This document shows positions 20,747 through 30,278 of a stretch of DNA of 32,960 nt, piece by piece (the stretch's first letter is position 1; every line of letters begins with the position of its first letter). Both the position numbers and the translations under genes were made by a program. This DNA is from Bordetella parapertussis (lineage in GTDB: Bacteria > Pseudomonadota > Gammaproteobacteria > Burkholderiales > Burkholderiaceae_C). Location of the stretch: contig CAMDAN010000019.1 in the NCBI GenBank assembly GCA_945888535.1, positions 1-32,960 of the forward strand. The letters run 5' to 3'. The notes below the pieces were generated by a model. It searched no databases. It had not been told where the DNA came from and was given only the letters and a program-made list of their open reading frames with translations.

Positions 20747-22739
20747 TTGGAAGTGATGGCTGCAAGGCGTTAAGCGTAAGGTGCCAGGCTTCTGCGTCAG
20801 GTAAACGCTGCATGGCTGGAAGTGCCGCCATCAATTTTCGACCGTAGCCCATCTTAAGCAAGCGTACATCGCAGACCACCAAGATTCCTCGGTCTAACTC
20901 AGACCGAATCAAACGGCCAGCCCCCTGCTTTAAGGCAATACTTGCAGTAGGCAAGTGCAAATCTTTGAACGCATTTTTACCCAATGCTTGCATCGCATGG
21001 GACCGTGATTGCATCAAAGGATCATCGGGAGGAGCAAATGGCAGTTTATCGATCACCAACAGTTGGAGTGCGTCTCCTGCAATATCGATACCCTCCCAAA
21101 AAGAGGCCGTGGCTACCAAGATGCAGCCGCATTCTCCTTGTTGCTGTTCTCTACAAAATTTATCAATCAAAGCGCGTTTTGCCGCCTCTCCTTGAACCAG
21201 AATATTCATCGCTCGCCCACTATCTGCAAAAAGCGCTCTCAGCAAGCCACCAAGCTGGTGCATGGCCTTGGTTGTCGTGGTTAGAACCAGTGTGCGGCCA
21301 TTCAAGCGCGAAGCCCCCTCAAAAATCAACTGCGCAACGGCTTGGGTGTGCCCTGCTTCACTGGGTTTGGGAAAGTCTGGTGGCACGTAAACCGAGGCTT
21401 GTTTCACATAGTCAAAGGGACTTTCAACCTTGAGCACTTGCGCGTCGTCCAAACCACAAGAATTCACAAACCAACTCAGTTGGTCATCAACTCCTAAAGT
21501 AGCCGATGTGAACACCCAGGATTTTTGACTTTGAAGGTCCGGATCGGACCAAAGCACAGAACGCATGGCCTCAGCAATATTCAGAGGGGACTCTGACAAA
21601 CGCAAATGGGCGCCCAACTCTACCCAGCGTGCGCAGCCCTGGGGCGTGTTTTGGGCAAAATGGAGAATGGCTTTTGAACTATTTTCAGCGCGTTGCGCCA
21701 AAGCAGTGAACTCCGGTCCCCGCTCATCCATCTGCAGCAAAATCGTGTGCGCGTTCTGCAAGGCAGTCGCACATTCATTCACGCTGGTCTGCCAATCATT
21801 GCTCAACAGGCCTTCGGGCGCAGCATCGTTCCAGCCTAAGCGAGCGCCTGTCCCGAGGGGTTTGGCCGTCTCTTCTAAAAATCGAGCTGCACGCTCGAGT
21901 TGGGCCTGTAAACCGAGCCAATCCGCGTAGCCTCGCGCCAAACTTTGGCCGACCATCAGCACATCGCGGCCCAAAGACTTTAATTGCCCGGTACTGAACT
22001 GGCGTGCTAAAAATTGGACCCCGATATCGTTGAGGTGGTGTGCTTCGTCAAAAATTACGGTCCTAACCGAAGGCAAAAGTTCTGCAACACCGGATTCACG
22101 GATATTCAAGTCGGCAAAAAATAAGTGGTGATTCACCACCACGACATCAGCCTTCATCGCGTCTTGCCTTGCCCACTGGGTATGGCAATGGTTTGCGTGT
22201 GGACACTGGCTACCCAGGCAATTTTCGCGGGTTGAAGTCACCAGCCCCAAAACGGGTGATGCGTCTTCTAAGTCATTGACCTCGGCAATATCACCGGAAC
22301 GCGTTGATAAAGCCCAATCTTCCACCCGTGCGAGTTGTCTCAGCGCCATAACATCCAGGTTTTCTGCTGCTTGGCGGGCTGTCGACAAGCGTTGCATACA
22401 AAGATAACTGCTTCGACCCTTGAGTAATGCGACCCGCAAAGACAAACCCAACACTTTGAGCAAGCGCGGAATATCGCGAACAAAGAGTTGGTCTTGCAGG
22501 GCCTTGGTCGCAGTCGAAACCATCACGCGCTCACCGCTAAGCAAAGCGGGGACCAAATAAGCGTAGGTTTTACCCACCCCTGTTCCCGCCTCCACCGCCA
22601 AAATTTTCCCCTCTTCAATCGCATTGGCCACAGCTTTTGCCATCTCAACTTGGCCTGGGCGAGGAGCGAAACTCGTCATAGCATCCGACAACAAACCACG
22701 GTCAGCAAACACCGCCTCCACTTGGGTGCGCAAGGCCAT
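20733..22739 (-). CDS. XPD/DinG-family ATP-dependent DNA helicase
   Basis: This 668-residue superfamily 2 helicase belongs to the XPD/DinG/YoaA group, which unwinds DNA 5' to 3' and acts in repair of stalled forks. Walker A is GTGVGKT at residues 52-58 and the DEAH box is at 231-234. Four cysteines (114, 174, 179 and 185) between motifs I and II have the spacing of the 4Fe-4S cluster of this family. QGAGRLIRS near the C-terminus is motif VI. Length is nearer YoaA (636) than DinG (716), and I see no exonuclease domain, but I cannot separate YoaA from DinG here. The ATG overlaps the stop of the gene upstream by one base (TGATG). Confidence 0.9.
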   Translation of the reverse strand: MALRTQVEAVFADRGLLSDAMTSFAPRPGQVEMAKAVANAIEEGKILAVEAGTGVGKTYAYLVPALLSGERVMVSTATKALQDQLFVRDIPRLLKVLGLSLRVALLKGRSSYLCMQRLSTARQAAENLDVMALRQLARVEDWALSTRSGDIAEVNDLEDASPVLGLVTSTRENCLGSQCPHANHCHTQWARQDAMKADVVVVNHHLFFADLNIRESGVAELLPSVRTVIFDEAHHLNDIGVQFLARQFSTGQLKSLGRDVLMVGQSLARGYADWLGLQAQLERAARFLEETAKPLGTGARLGWNDAAPEGLLSNDWQTSVNECATALQNAHTILLQMDERGPEFTALAQRAENSSKAILHFAQNTPQGCARWVELGAHLRLSESPLNIAEAMRSVLWSDPDLQSQKSWVFTSATLGVDDQLSWFVNSCGLDDAQVLKVESPFDYVKQASVYVPPDFPKPSEAGHTQAVAQLIFEGASRLNGRTLVLTTTTKAMHQLGGLLRALFADSGRAMNILVQGEAAKRALIDKFCREQQQGECGCILVATASFWEGIDIAGDALQLLVIDKLPFAPPDDPLMQSRSHAMQALGKNAFKDLHLPTASIALKQGAGRLIRSELDRGILVVCDVRLLKMGYGRKLMAALPAMQRLPDAEAWHLTLNALQPSLPITST

Positions 22740-23359
22740 CAATGCACTTTGGGGTTAACGGGTAAAGGCGGCGAAGGGACCGCTGGGGGCTGGTCCAGCC
22801 GCTTTTGTCTATCGTCGATCCGTTTTTTCGCATCAAGTATTTTTTGATCGTATGCGGCTTGGTTGCTTAAGCGCTGTTGTGGTGTCGGTGCATTGCTATC
22901 TTTTGGAGCAGATGCTCTAGCAGTAGGAATTTTTGCGGTACTGGCGTGATCCTGCACTTTCGTTGATTGAGAATTACGTTTATCCGCTTGGTTAGATTCA
23001 ATGGCATTGGGATCTAATTTTCTCTCAAACTCCAGGCGTTCACTGGCTTTCTCTTCTAGCCTCACACGTTGCTGAGCCGCTCTTTCAATGCGTTCTAGTC
23101 GGGCAAGTGCAAGGTCTTTTTGTTTGAGTTCGTAAAGAACCGTTCGGCGTTCAGTGGCCACTTTACGTAAACAGATTGAAACCGCGAAGTCAGAATAACA
23201 AGCACGTTCTTTTGCATCAAAGGCTTTGGCAGCATCGGAGCGTTGCGATTCGATAGCCATGCGCTGCGCGTCTAGGCTCTCCAACACTTGGTCTGAGTCA
23301 GCCAAAGCAACGCGCAGGCCCAGTGCGATTAACAAGGCCAGTATTTTTGGAATATTCAT
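22739..23359 (-). CDS. Predicted secreted coiled-coil protein, function unknown
   Basis: I do not recognise this 206-residue protein. A clear signal peptide (MNIPKILALLIALGLRVALA) with cleavage after Ala20 predicts export to the periplasm. Residues 24-115 are charged and helical with heptad character, rich in Arg, Glu and Ala, and include two cysteines (54 and 63) that could form a disulfide. Residues 116-165 are low-complexity (Ser, Asn, Lys, Ala), then a second short helix (QAAYDQKILDAKKRIDDRQK) precedes a Pro-rich end. It overlaps zapE by four bases (ATGA) and the helicase start by one base, so it is very likely translated. No enzymatic motif is visible. An envelope or division-linked role is only a guess from the zapE neighbour. 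Confidence 0.8.
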   Translation of the reverse strand: MNIPKILALLIALGLRVALADSDQVLESLDAQRMAIESQRSDAAKAFDAKERACYSDFAVSICLRKVATERRTVLYELKQKDLALARLERIERAAQQRVRLEEKASERLEFERKLDPNAIESNQADKRNSQSTKVQDHASTAKIPTARASAPKDSNAPTPQQRLSNQAAYDQKILDAKKRIDDRQKRLDQPPAVPSPPLPVNPKVH

Positions 23360-24465
23360 GTCAGTCGCGTATCCACCGAACGGCGCTCAAGGGCTAGAAA
23401 CTCAGCAGACTGCATTTCATTTAATCGGGACACTGTTCTTGGAAATTCATGGGCTAAAGGACCTTCGGTGTACAGCTTTTCTGGAGGTACATCGGCGGAC
23501 ATGATCAATTTGACACGCCGGTCATACAAGACGTCAATCAGCCACGTAAAACGCCGCGCTTCAGAGCCACGATTGACCGGCATGTAAGGAACATCGCTTA
23601 ACAAAACGGTACTGAATTGACTCGCAATTTCAAGGTAATCATTTTGCGAGCGTGGTCCGCCACAAAGTGCTTTGAAATCAAACCACACGAGGCTTCCAGC
23701 GCGTCGGCGGGCTTGAATATCGCGGGATTCAATATGCAAAATAGGTTCTTCATCACGGCACATCGCTAATTTCTCAAAGGTCTGGGTCATAGATGCATCC
23801 GCGGCTGGACCGGCCGGGGTATGGTACAGGTCGACCTGCTCCAATGTACGGCTTCGGTAGTCAACGCCGTTGTCCACACTGAGCACTTCCATCGTTTGGT
23901 TTAACAAGGCAATGGCGGGTAACACGCGGTCCCTGTGCATTCCCCCAGGGTATAAATCATCAGGCTTGAAATTAGACGTGGTGACAAAACCAACGCCATT
24001 GTCAAAAAGAGCCAAAAGCAGTCGATGCAAGATCATGGCATCGGTAATGTCGGCAACATGAAACTCATCGAAACAAATGAGTTTGTATTTTTCGGAAATT
24101 CTTTTACCCAATACATCGAGTGGATTGACCGTACCTTGTAAATCATGCAATTCGCGGTGTACCTCGCGCATGAATTCATGAAAATGCAAACGCGTTTTCC
24201 GTTGGATCGGCACGGCTTCAAAAAAACAATCCATCAAAAAACTTTTCCCTCGCCCCACCCCGCCAAACATGTAAACACCCCGTGGAATCGGTGGCCGATT
24301 GACCATTTTTTTAAGTGCGTTGGACCGCTTGCCTTTGTAGGCTGCCCACTCGGTGGCGCAGCGCTCCAGGGCATCGACAGCCCCCAGTTGTGCGGGGTCG
24401 CTTTGAAAGCCTCGAAGCGCGAGTTCTTTTTGGTAATTTTGAAGGACAGATGGGTACGCTGGCAT
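23356..24465 (-). CDS. zapE: Cell division ATPase ZapE (AFG1 family)
   Basis: ZapE is an AFG1-like AAA+ ATPase that interacts with FtsZ and is needed for division under stress in E. coli. The 369-residue product has Walker A GGVGRGKS at residues 68-75 and LHFHEFMREVHRELH after it. Walker B LICFDEFHV is at 129-137, and VTTSNFKPDDLYPGGMHRDR marks the sensor region of this family. The ATG at 24463-24465 is preferred; a TTG eight codons upstream is unlikely. The Shine-Dalgarno region is weak. It lies after the strong lpdA terminator, so it should have its own promoter, though I cannot place one. It is followed with a four-base overlap by the unknown secreted protein. Confidence 0.93.
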   Translation of the reverse strand: MPAYPSVLQNYQKELALRGFQSDPAQLGAVDALERCATEWAAYKGKRSNALKKMVNRPPIPRGVYMFGGVGRGKSFLMDCFFEAVPIQRKTRLHFHEFMREVHRELHDLQGTVNPLDVLGKRISEKYKLICFDEFHVADITDAMILHRLLLALFDNGVGFVTTSNFKPDDLYPGGMHRDRVLPAIALLNQTMEVLSVDNGVDYRSRTLEQVDLYHTPAGPAADASMTQTFEKLAMCRDEEPILHIESRDIQARRRAGSLVWFDFKALCGGPRSQNDYLEIASQFSTVLLSDVPYMPVNRGSEARRFTWLIDVLYDRRVKLIMSADVPPEKLYTEGPLAHEFPRTVSRLNEMQSAEFLALERRSVDTRLT

Positions 24466-24490
24466 AAGGACTCTATTGTGCCTTGACAAG

Positions 24491-24520
24491 AAAAAAGCCC
24501 GATGTCACCAACGGGCTTTT
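24491..24520 (-). terminator. Intrinsic terminator of the sucA-odhB-lpdA operon
   Basis: On the minus strand AAAAGCCCG and CGGGCTTTT pair in a nine-base stem around a ten-base loop (24502-24511), and the 3' arm runs into six T residues and a C. It starts 22 bases after the lpdA stop. The GC core next to the T run is typical of a Rho-independent terminator. Confidence 0.88.
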
Positions 24521-24541
24521 CATAGGAAATACTAAACGTAA

Positions 24542-25969
24542 TTAGAAGTTCAGTGTGCGCTTGTCAACCGCCAAAGCAGCCTCTTTCGTGGCTTCTGACA
24601 GCGAGGGGTGTGCATGACAAATGCGGGCGATGTCTTCGGCCGATGCCTTGAACTCCATCGCCACCACGGCTTCAGCAATCAACTCGGATACCTGAGGGCC
24701 CACCATGTGCACGCCCAAGATTTCGTCGGTCGTGGCATCAGCCAAGAACTTCACCATACCGGTGGTGTCGCCCAAAGCGCGAGCACGGCCGTTCGCGAGG
24801 AACGGAAACGTGCCAGCCTTGTACGCCACGCCATCAGCCTTAAGCTGCTGCTCTGTTCGGCCCACCCAAGCAATTTCGGGGCTGGTGTAGATAACCCAAG
24901 GAATGGTGTTGAAGTTCACATGTCCGTGTTGGCCAGCGATACGCTCAGCGACAGCCACGCCCTCTTCTTCCGCCTTGTGAGCGAGCATAGGGCCACGTAC
25001 CACATCACCCACCGCCCACACGCCGGCCACGTTGGTTTTGCAATCGCCGTCCACCACAATGGCGCCGCGCTCGTCGAGCTGCAGGCCAATGGCTTCTGGG
25101 TTCAAACCCATCGTGTTGGCCACGCGGCCAATGGAGATGATGAGCTTGTCAGCATCCAACACAATGGCTTCGCCTTTGGCGTTGGTGTAGTTGACGGTGA
25201 CGCCCTTTTTGCCGTTCACAATCTCGCCCACTTTCACGCCGAGTTCGATCTTCAAGCCTTGTTTGTCAAACGCCTTCTTGGCTTCCTTGGCGATTTGCTC
25301 GTCCACAGCACCGAGAAAGGTGGGCAGACCTTCGAGGATAGTCACGTCAGCACCCAGACGACGCCAAACAGAACCCATCTCCAAACCGATCACGCCTGAG
25401 CCGATCAAGGCGAGCTTCTTGGGCACGGCTCCCAAGCGCAACGCGCCATCGTTAGACAGCACGTTGACTTCATCAAACGGTGTGCCTGGCAACGCACGGG
25501 CGTTCGAGCCTGTGGCGATGATGATGTGCTTGCCGGTGATGACTTCTTCCGCCTTGCCTGCCACGTTGACTTCGTGACCGGCTTCGGTGGTTTTGACGAA
25601 CGAACCGCGACCGTGGAAAAAGGTGACCTTGTTTTTTTTCAACAAGTACAAGATGCCATCGTTGTTTTGCTTCACCACGGTGTCTTTGCGGGCCAGCATC
25701 TTGGCCACATCCATCTTCACATCCTTGGCACTGATGCCATGGTCTGCGAAATGGTGGTTGGCGTGGTCAAAGTGCTCGCTGGACTGCAGCAAAGCCTTAG
25801 ACGGGATACAACCCACGTTGGTGCAGGTGCCACCAGGCGCTGGGCCACCGGCCGCGTTTTTCCACTCGTCGATACAAGCGACTTGAAAACCCAGTTGTGC
25901 AGCGCGGATGGCTGCAATGTAGCCACCAGGGCCACCGCCGATGACGACGACGTCGAATTGTTTAGACAT
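24542..25969 (-). CDS. lpdA: Dihydrolipoyl dehydrogenase (E3 of 2-oxoglutarate dehydrogenase)
   Basis: E3 reoxidises the dihydrolipoyl group on E2 and passes electrons through FAD to NAD. The 475-residue protein has the FAD fingerprint VVIGGGPGGYIAA at residues 8-20. The redox disulfide is GGTCTNVGCIPSK with Cys49 and Cys54. The NAD-binding loop is LIGSGVIGLEMGS, the second FAD site is VWAVGDVVRGPMLAHKAEEEG, and the C-terminal His454-Glu459 pair is in HAHPSLSEA. A short insert before the disulfide (NAAGGPAPGG) is common in betaproteobacterial OGDH-type E3. It lies 13 bases after odhB, with GAAAGA before the ATG, so it belongs to this complex rather than to pyruvate dehydrogenase. Confidence 0.97.
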   Translation of the reverse strand: MSKQFDVVVIGGGPGGYIAAIRAAQLGFQVACIDEWKNAAGGPAPGGTCTNVGCIPSKALLQSSEHFDHANHHFADHGISAKDVKMDVAKMLARKDTVVKQNNDGILYLLKKNKVTFFHGRGSFVKTTEAGHEVNVAGKAEEVITGKHIIIATGSNARALPGTPFDEVNVLSNDGALRLGAVPKKLALIGSGVIGLEMGSVWRRLGADVTILEGLPTFLGAVDEQIAKEAKKAFDKQGLKIELGVKVGEIVNGKKGVTVNYTNAKGEAIVLDADKLIISIGRVANTMGLNPEAIGLQLDERGAIVVDGDCKTNVAGVWAVGDVVRGPMLAHKAEEEGVAVAERIAGQHGHVNFNTIPWVIYTSPEIAWVGRTEQQLKADGVAYKAGTFPFLANGRARALGDTTGMVKFLADATTDEILGVHMVGPQVSELIAEAVVAMEFKASAEDIARICHAHPSLSEATKEAALAVDKRTLNF

Positions 25970-25982
25970 GTGAATCTTTCAA

Positions 25983-27221
25983 TCAGATGTCAAACAATAG
26001 ACGCGCTGGATCTTCCAGCGCCTCTTTCATCGCTACCAGACCCAAGACAGCTTCTCGGCCGTCAATGATGCGGTGGTCGTACGACATCGCGAAGTAGTTC
26101 ATCGGGCGAACCACCACTTGGCCGTTTTCAACCATGGCGCGGTCTTTGGTCGCGTGCACGCCAAGAATCGCAGATTGTGGTGGGTTGATGATCGGTGTGG
26201 ACATCATGGAGCCGAAGGTGCCACCGTTAGAGATGGAGAAAGTACCGCCGGTCATTTCTTCCAAGCCCAACTTACCGTCACGGGCTTTGACACCGTATTC
26301 AGCGATTTTTTTCTCGATGTCGGCAAAACTCATCTGGTCGGCGTTGCGCAAAATCGGCACCACCAAACCGCGAGGCGAGCCCACAGCGATGCCGATATCG
26401 AAGTAGCCGTGGTAGACGATGTCGTTGCCATCCACCGAGGCGTTTAACACAGGGAACTTTTTCAAAGCATGCACAGCCGCTTTGACGAAGAAGCTCATGA
26501 AGCCGAGTTTGACGCTATGCTCTTTTTCGAAACGCTCTTGCATGCGCTTACGCATGTCCATGACCGGGGCCATGTTGATTTCGTTGAAGGTGGTCAGAAT
26601 GGCGTTGGTCGATTGCGATTGCAACAAACGCTCCGCCACTCGGGCGCGCAGACGGGTCATCGGAACGCGTTGCTCTGGGCGCTCGCCTAGATTGACTGAA
26701 GGGGCTGACACTTGGGGCAGTACCTTGGTCGGTACGCCTGTCGGAATCACAGACGCGGTGGATTGCGCGGCAGCGAGAACATCACCCTTGGTCACCCGGC
26801 CATCTTTCCCAGAACCTGCCACCGACCCAGTGGGCATGTTGTTATCGGCCATCAACTTAGCCGCCGAAGGCATCAACACACCGGCCTTACTATTGGAGCT
26901 TGGCGCGGGTGAGGCAGCCACTGCAGTCACACTTGCGGCCATTGATTTCACAGCGGGCGCAGACACGGCACCTACCGAGGCTTGCGTATCAATCCGAGCA
27001 ATCAGTTGCTCCGCGGCGACTGTTGCGCCGTCAGCGACCAATATTTCAACCAGAACACCGGCCGATGGCGCTGGAACTTCGAGGACGACTTTGTCCGTCT
27101 CCACATCAATCAATATTTCGTCAGCAGCAACTGCTTCGCCCACTTTCTTTTTCCATTGCAACAGGGTGGCTTCTGCCACCGATTCAGACAACTGAGGGAC
27201 TTTTACTTCTACGATAGCCAT
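25983..27221 (-). CDS. odhB: Dihydrolipoyllysine succinyltransferase (E2 of 2-oxoglutarate dehydrogenase)
   Basis: E2 transfers the succinyl group from E1 via a lipoyl arm to CoA, giving succinyl-CoA. The 412-residue product begins with one lipoyl domain whose attachment lysine is Lys44 in [11 protein letters not shown]. An Ala/Ser/Pro linker leads to the E3/E1-binding subunit domain ([13 protein letters not shown], about 113-150), then a second linker. The trimeric catalytic domain has His383 and Asp387 in [12 protein letters not shown] single lipoyl domain fits OGDH E2. AGAAAG lies eight bases before the ATG. It follows sucA by 45 bases. Confidence 0.97.
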   Translation of the reverse strand: MAIVEVKVPQLSESVAEATLLQWKKKVGEAVAADEILIDVETDKVVLEVPAPSAGVLVEILVADGATVAAEQLIARIDTQASVGAVSAPAVKSMAASVTAVAASPAPSSNSKAGVLMPSAAKLMADNNMPTGSVAGSGKDGRVTKGDVLAAAQSTASVIPTGVPTKVLPQVSAPSVNLGERPEQRVPMTRLRARVAERLLQSQSTNAILTTFNEINMAPVMDMRKRMQERFEKEHSVKLGFMSFFVKAAVHALKKFPVLNASVDGNDIVYHGYFDIGIAVGSPRGLVVPILRNADQMSFADIEKKIAEYGVKARDGKLGLEEMTGGTFSISNGGTFGSMMSTPIINPPQSAILGVHATKDRAMVENGQVVVRPMNYFAMSYDHRIIDGREAVLGLVAMKEALEDPARLLFDI

Positions 27222-27266
27222 GGTGATTTCTTTCTAATAGGTGGAACGTGGTGGTGATCTAAGCGC

Positions 27267-30134
27267 TTATTTGCTTAGAACAAAACCCTTGAGCTTGCCA
27301 AACGCACCGTCGACGAGTGCTTTTTGTTGCTCTTGGTGTAAATGGGAATATCCCACCGCAGGCGAGGCTGAAGCCGCACGCCCCGAATAACCTAGTTTTT
27401 GACCCTCCGCCATGTTTTCGTGGATGTAGTGCTGCACAAAGAACCAAGCGCCTTGGTTTTGCGGCTCGTCTTGGGTCCACACCAGTTCCGTCGCATTCGG
27501 GTACTTTTTAACTTCCGTGCTGAACGCTTTGTGGGGGAATGGATACAACTGCTCTACCCGAACAATGGCCACATCGTCGGCCCCTTTTTCTTCGCGTTTT
27601 TTCATCAAGTCGTAATACACCTTGCCGGAGCATGCGATGAGACGCTTGACCTTGTCGGCCTTGAGGTCCTTCACTTCGGGAATCACCGTTTGGAAGCCCC
27701 CTTTGGTGAATTCACTAAGTGGTGAGGTGGCGTCTTTGTTGCGCAGCAAGGACTTCGGCGTCATGATGATCAATGGCTTGCGCAGGTTGCGAACCATTTG
27801 CCGGCGCAAGATGTGGAAAATCTGACTGGCCGTAGTGGGCTGCACGATCTGCATATTGGTATCCGCTGCCAACTGCATAAAACGCTCAAGCCGGGCTGAG
27901 CTGTGTTCTGGGCCTTGGCCTTCATAGCCATGGGGAAGCATCAAAGTTAGGCCATTCACGCGCCCCCACTTCACTTCGCCAGAGGCAATGAATTGGTCGA
28001 TAACCACTTGCGCACCGTTGGCAAAGTCACCAAACTGCGCTTCCCAGATAACCAAGGTATTGGGGTCATTCGAAGCGTAGCCATACTCAAACCCCAAAAC
28101 TGCTTCTTCCGACAAAATCGAGTCGATGACCACAAAAGGCGCTTGGTTATCAGCGACGTTTTGCAAGGGCACGTAGGTCCCAACATCCCATTTTTCTCGG
28201 TTTTGGTCATGGATCACGGCGTGGCGGTGCGTAAACGTTCCTCGCCCGCAGTCTTCGCCTGACAAACGTACCGGATAACCGCTAGCCACCAATGAGGCAA
28301 AGGCCATGTGCTCGCCCATCCCCCAGTCCACGGGAATCTCACCACGCCCCATTGCAGCGCGGTCGTCATAGACTTTTTTGACTAACTGGTGCGGAGTCAC
28401 CGAATCTGGAATGGTCGTGAGGCGTTCGGATAAACGCTTCCACTCGCCCATCGGTATGGCTGTATCGCCGGCGTCCGTCCACTTTTTACCCAAAAACGGC
28501 GCCCAGTCCACCGTGAACTTGGTTTTGAAGTTAGTGAGGACGGGATCGGCGGAATGTTTGCCTTCGTCCAACGCCGCACGGTAGGCTTTCACCATATCGT
28601 CACCCAAAGTATCTCCCAATCCTTGGGCGCTTAGCTTTTCAGCAAACAGCTTTCGTGTTCCTGGATGGGCACTGATTTTTTTGTACATCAAGGGCTGCGT
28701 CAAGCTCGGAGTGTCTTGCTCGTTGTGGCCCAATTTACGGAAACAGATGATGTCAACCACAATATCTTTGCTGAACTGCATCCGGTATTCCAGTGCCAGT
28801 TGCGTAGCCAACACCACCGCTTCAGGATCGTCGCCGTTAACGTGCAACACGGGGGCTTCAACCATCTTCACAATGTCCGTGCAATACACGGTAGAACCCA
28901 TATCACGCGGGTCTGACGTCGTGAAGCCAATTTGGTTATTGATGATGATATGGACCGTGCCCCCGGTGGTGTAGCCCCGGGTCTGGGCGAGGGCCAGCGT
29001 TTCCTGGTTCACGCCTTGGCCCGCAAAAGCTGCATCGCCGTGCACCAATACCGGAAGCACCTGCTTGCCCAAAGGGTCAGAGCGTCGATCCATCCGAGCG
29101 CGCACAGAACCTTCAACCACCGGGTTCACAATTTCCAAATGCGAAGGGTTAAAGGCCAAGGACAAATGGACCGGCCCACCGGCCGTACTCATATCTGAGC
29201 TAAAGCCTTGGTGGTATTTCACGTCGCCTGAAGCCAACTCTTCGGGAGCGGTGTGGTCAAACTCGGCGAACAAATCCTTAGGCAACTTGCCCATGATGTT
29301 GACTAAAACATTCAATCGGCCCCGATGGGCCATCCCGATCACAATTTCTTGAACGCCTTTGCTTCCCGCGGACTGGATCAGTTCATCCATCGCCGCGATA
29401 AAGCTCTCGCCGCCTTCTAAAGAAAAGCGTTTTTGGCCCACATATTTCGTATGCAAAAAGCGCTCAAGGCCTTCGGCCGCACTTAAGCGACCCAAAATAT
29501 GTTTTTTCTTTTCCGCATTGAAACTGGGTTTGCTGCGAATGCTTTCGAGCTTTTGTTGCCACCAGCGCTTTTCTGTTTGGTCGGTGGCATACATGAACTC
29601 GGCACCCAAGGTGCCGCAGTAGGTTTCACGCAATGCGTTTAACAATTCACGCAAGGACATCCGATCCTTGCCAAAGAAGGTATTGCTGGTATCGAATACC
29701 GTCTCTTGGTCTGCATCGGCAAAGCCGTAAAACGCAGGGTCAAGTTCAGGAATAGACGGGCGCTCGGTTCGTTTGAGCGGATCTAAATCAGCCCAGCGTT
29801 GACCCACATTGCGGTAAGCCGCGATGAGCTGCTGAACGGATGTACGCTTGCGACCCATTTCCGCATCTGCGCTGGCCAAAACGACTTTGGTTCCGCCCGC
29901 TTTTGCCCGCTCTGCGAACGCATTGATCACCGGTTGGTGTGGAACGTCTTTGGCGTTGCTGCCATCGGTAGCAGGAACGTGTTGAAGCGCATCGAAGTAT
30001 TGACGCCAGGTGTCTGGAACACTGCCTGGGTTAGCCAGGTAGTTCTCATACATCTCTTCAACATAGGGCGCGTTACCGCCAAAAAGATGGGTATTGCCTT
30101 GGTAGGCGGCGTAGACGGATTGTGTCTCACTCAT
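27267..30134 (-). CDS. sucA: 2-oxoglutarate dehydrogenase E1 component
   Basis: E1 is the thiamine-diphosphate decarboxylase of the 2-oxoglutarate dehydrogenase complex in the TCA cycle. This 955-residue protein matches family length. The N-terminal tail has YEEMYENYLANP-type sequence (residues 25-36) for E2 binding. IGMAHRGRLNVLVNIMGK lies at about 266-283. The TPP-binding motif runs from GDAAFAGQG at 366 to the NN pair at 399-400, then QIGFTTSD follows. The transketolase-like second half has LPHGYEGQGPEHSSARLER and QPTTASQIFHILRRQ. The ATG has GGAGG ten bases upstream, a slightly long spacing. The 144-base region upstream carries a palindrome (see separate entry). Confidence 0.97.
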   Translation of the reverse strand: MSETQSVYAAYQGNTHLFGGNAPYVEEMYENYLANPGSVPDTWRQYFDALQHVPATDGSNAKDVPHQPVINAFAERAKAGGTKVVLASADAEMGRKRTSVQQLIAAYRNVGQRWADLDPLKRTERPSIPELDPAFYGFADADQETVFDTSNTFFGKDRMSLRELLNALRETYCGTLGAEFMYATDQTEKRWWQQKLESIRSKPSFNAEKKKHILGRLSAAEGLERFLHTKYVGQKRFSLEGGESFIAAMDELIQSAGSKGVQEIVIGMAHRGRLNVLVNIMGKLPKDLFAEFDHTAPEELASGDVKYHQGFSSDMSTAGGPVHLSLAFNPSHLEIVNPVVEGSVRARMDRRSDPLGKQVLPVLVHGDAAFAGQGVNQETLALAQTRGYTTGGTVHIIINNQIGFTTSDPRDMGSTVYCTDIVKMVEAPVLHVNGDDPEAVVLATQLALEYRMQFSKDIVVDIICFRKLGHNEQDTPSLTQPLMYKKISAHPGTRKLFAEKLSAQGLGDTLGDDMVKAYRAALDEGKHSADPVLTNFKTKFTVDWAPFLGKKWTDAGDTAIPMGEWKRLSERLTTIPDSVTPHQLVKKVYDDRAAMGRGEIPVDWGMGEHMAFASLVASGYPVRLSGEDCGRGTFTHRHAVIHDQNREKWDVGTYVPLQNVADNQAPFVVIDSILSEEAVLGFEYGYASNDPNTLVIWEAQFGDFANGAQVVIDQFIASGEVKWGRVNGLTLMLPHGYEGQGPEHSSARLERFMQLAADTNMQIVQPTTASQIFHILRRQMVRNLRKPLIIMTPKSLLRNKDATSPLSEFTKGGFQTVIPEVKDLKADKVKRLIACSGKVYYDLMKKREEKGADDVAIVRVEQLYPFPHKAFSTEVKKYPNATELVWTQDEPQNQGAWFFVQHYIHENMAEGQKLGYSGRAASASPAVGYSHLHQEQQKALVDGAFGKLKGFVLSK

Positions 30135-30200
30135 TTTTCGCTGACCTCCGTTCCCCTTTGGGAAACATAAGTTGGTTGATAAACCTTCCGCGGCACGGCT

Positions 30201-30210
30201 TAACCGGTTA
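30201..30210. promoter_or_regulatory. Palindrome upstream of sucA
   Basis: TAACCGGTTA is a perfect ten-base palindrome, 67 bases upstream of the sucA start in the 144-base gap after prpE. It could be a regulator site or chance. I could not place a convincing -10/-35 pair here. The rest of the gap holds only the sucA ribosome site. Confidence 0.3.
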
Positions 30211-30278
30211 GCGGATGCGACTAGGGCGTTAAGGCCTCAGTAACACTGCGCATTTTGCCACTGAAAAGACTGATATGG

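Noticed and set aside
24608..25399. Long plus-strand open frame of 263 codons opposite lpdA
   Set aside because: Its length comes from the codon bias of lpdA on the other strand. The His-rich product has no domain, and lpdA itself is certain.
26419..27195. Plus-strand open frame of 258 codons opposite odhB
   Set aside because: It mirrors the Ala/Val-rich linker coding of odhB and gives a Thr/Ala-rich product with no recognisable fold or start signal.
27260..27269. Palindrome TAAGCGCTTA at the sucA stop codon
   Set aside because: It overlaps the stop codon within an operon, has no T run and no promoter context; probably chance.
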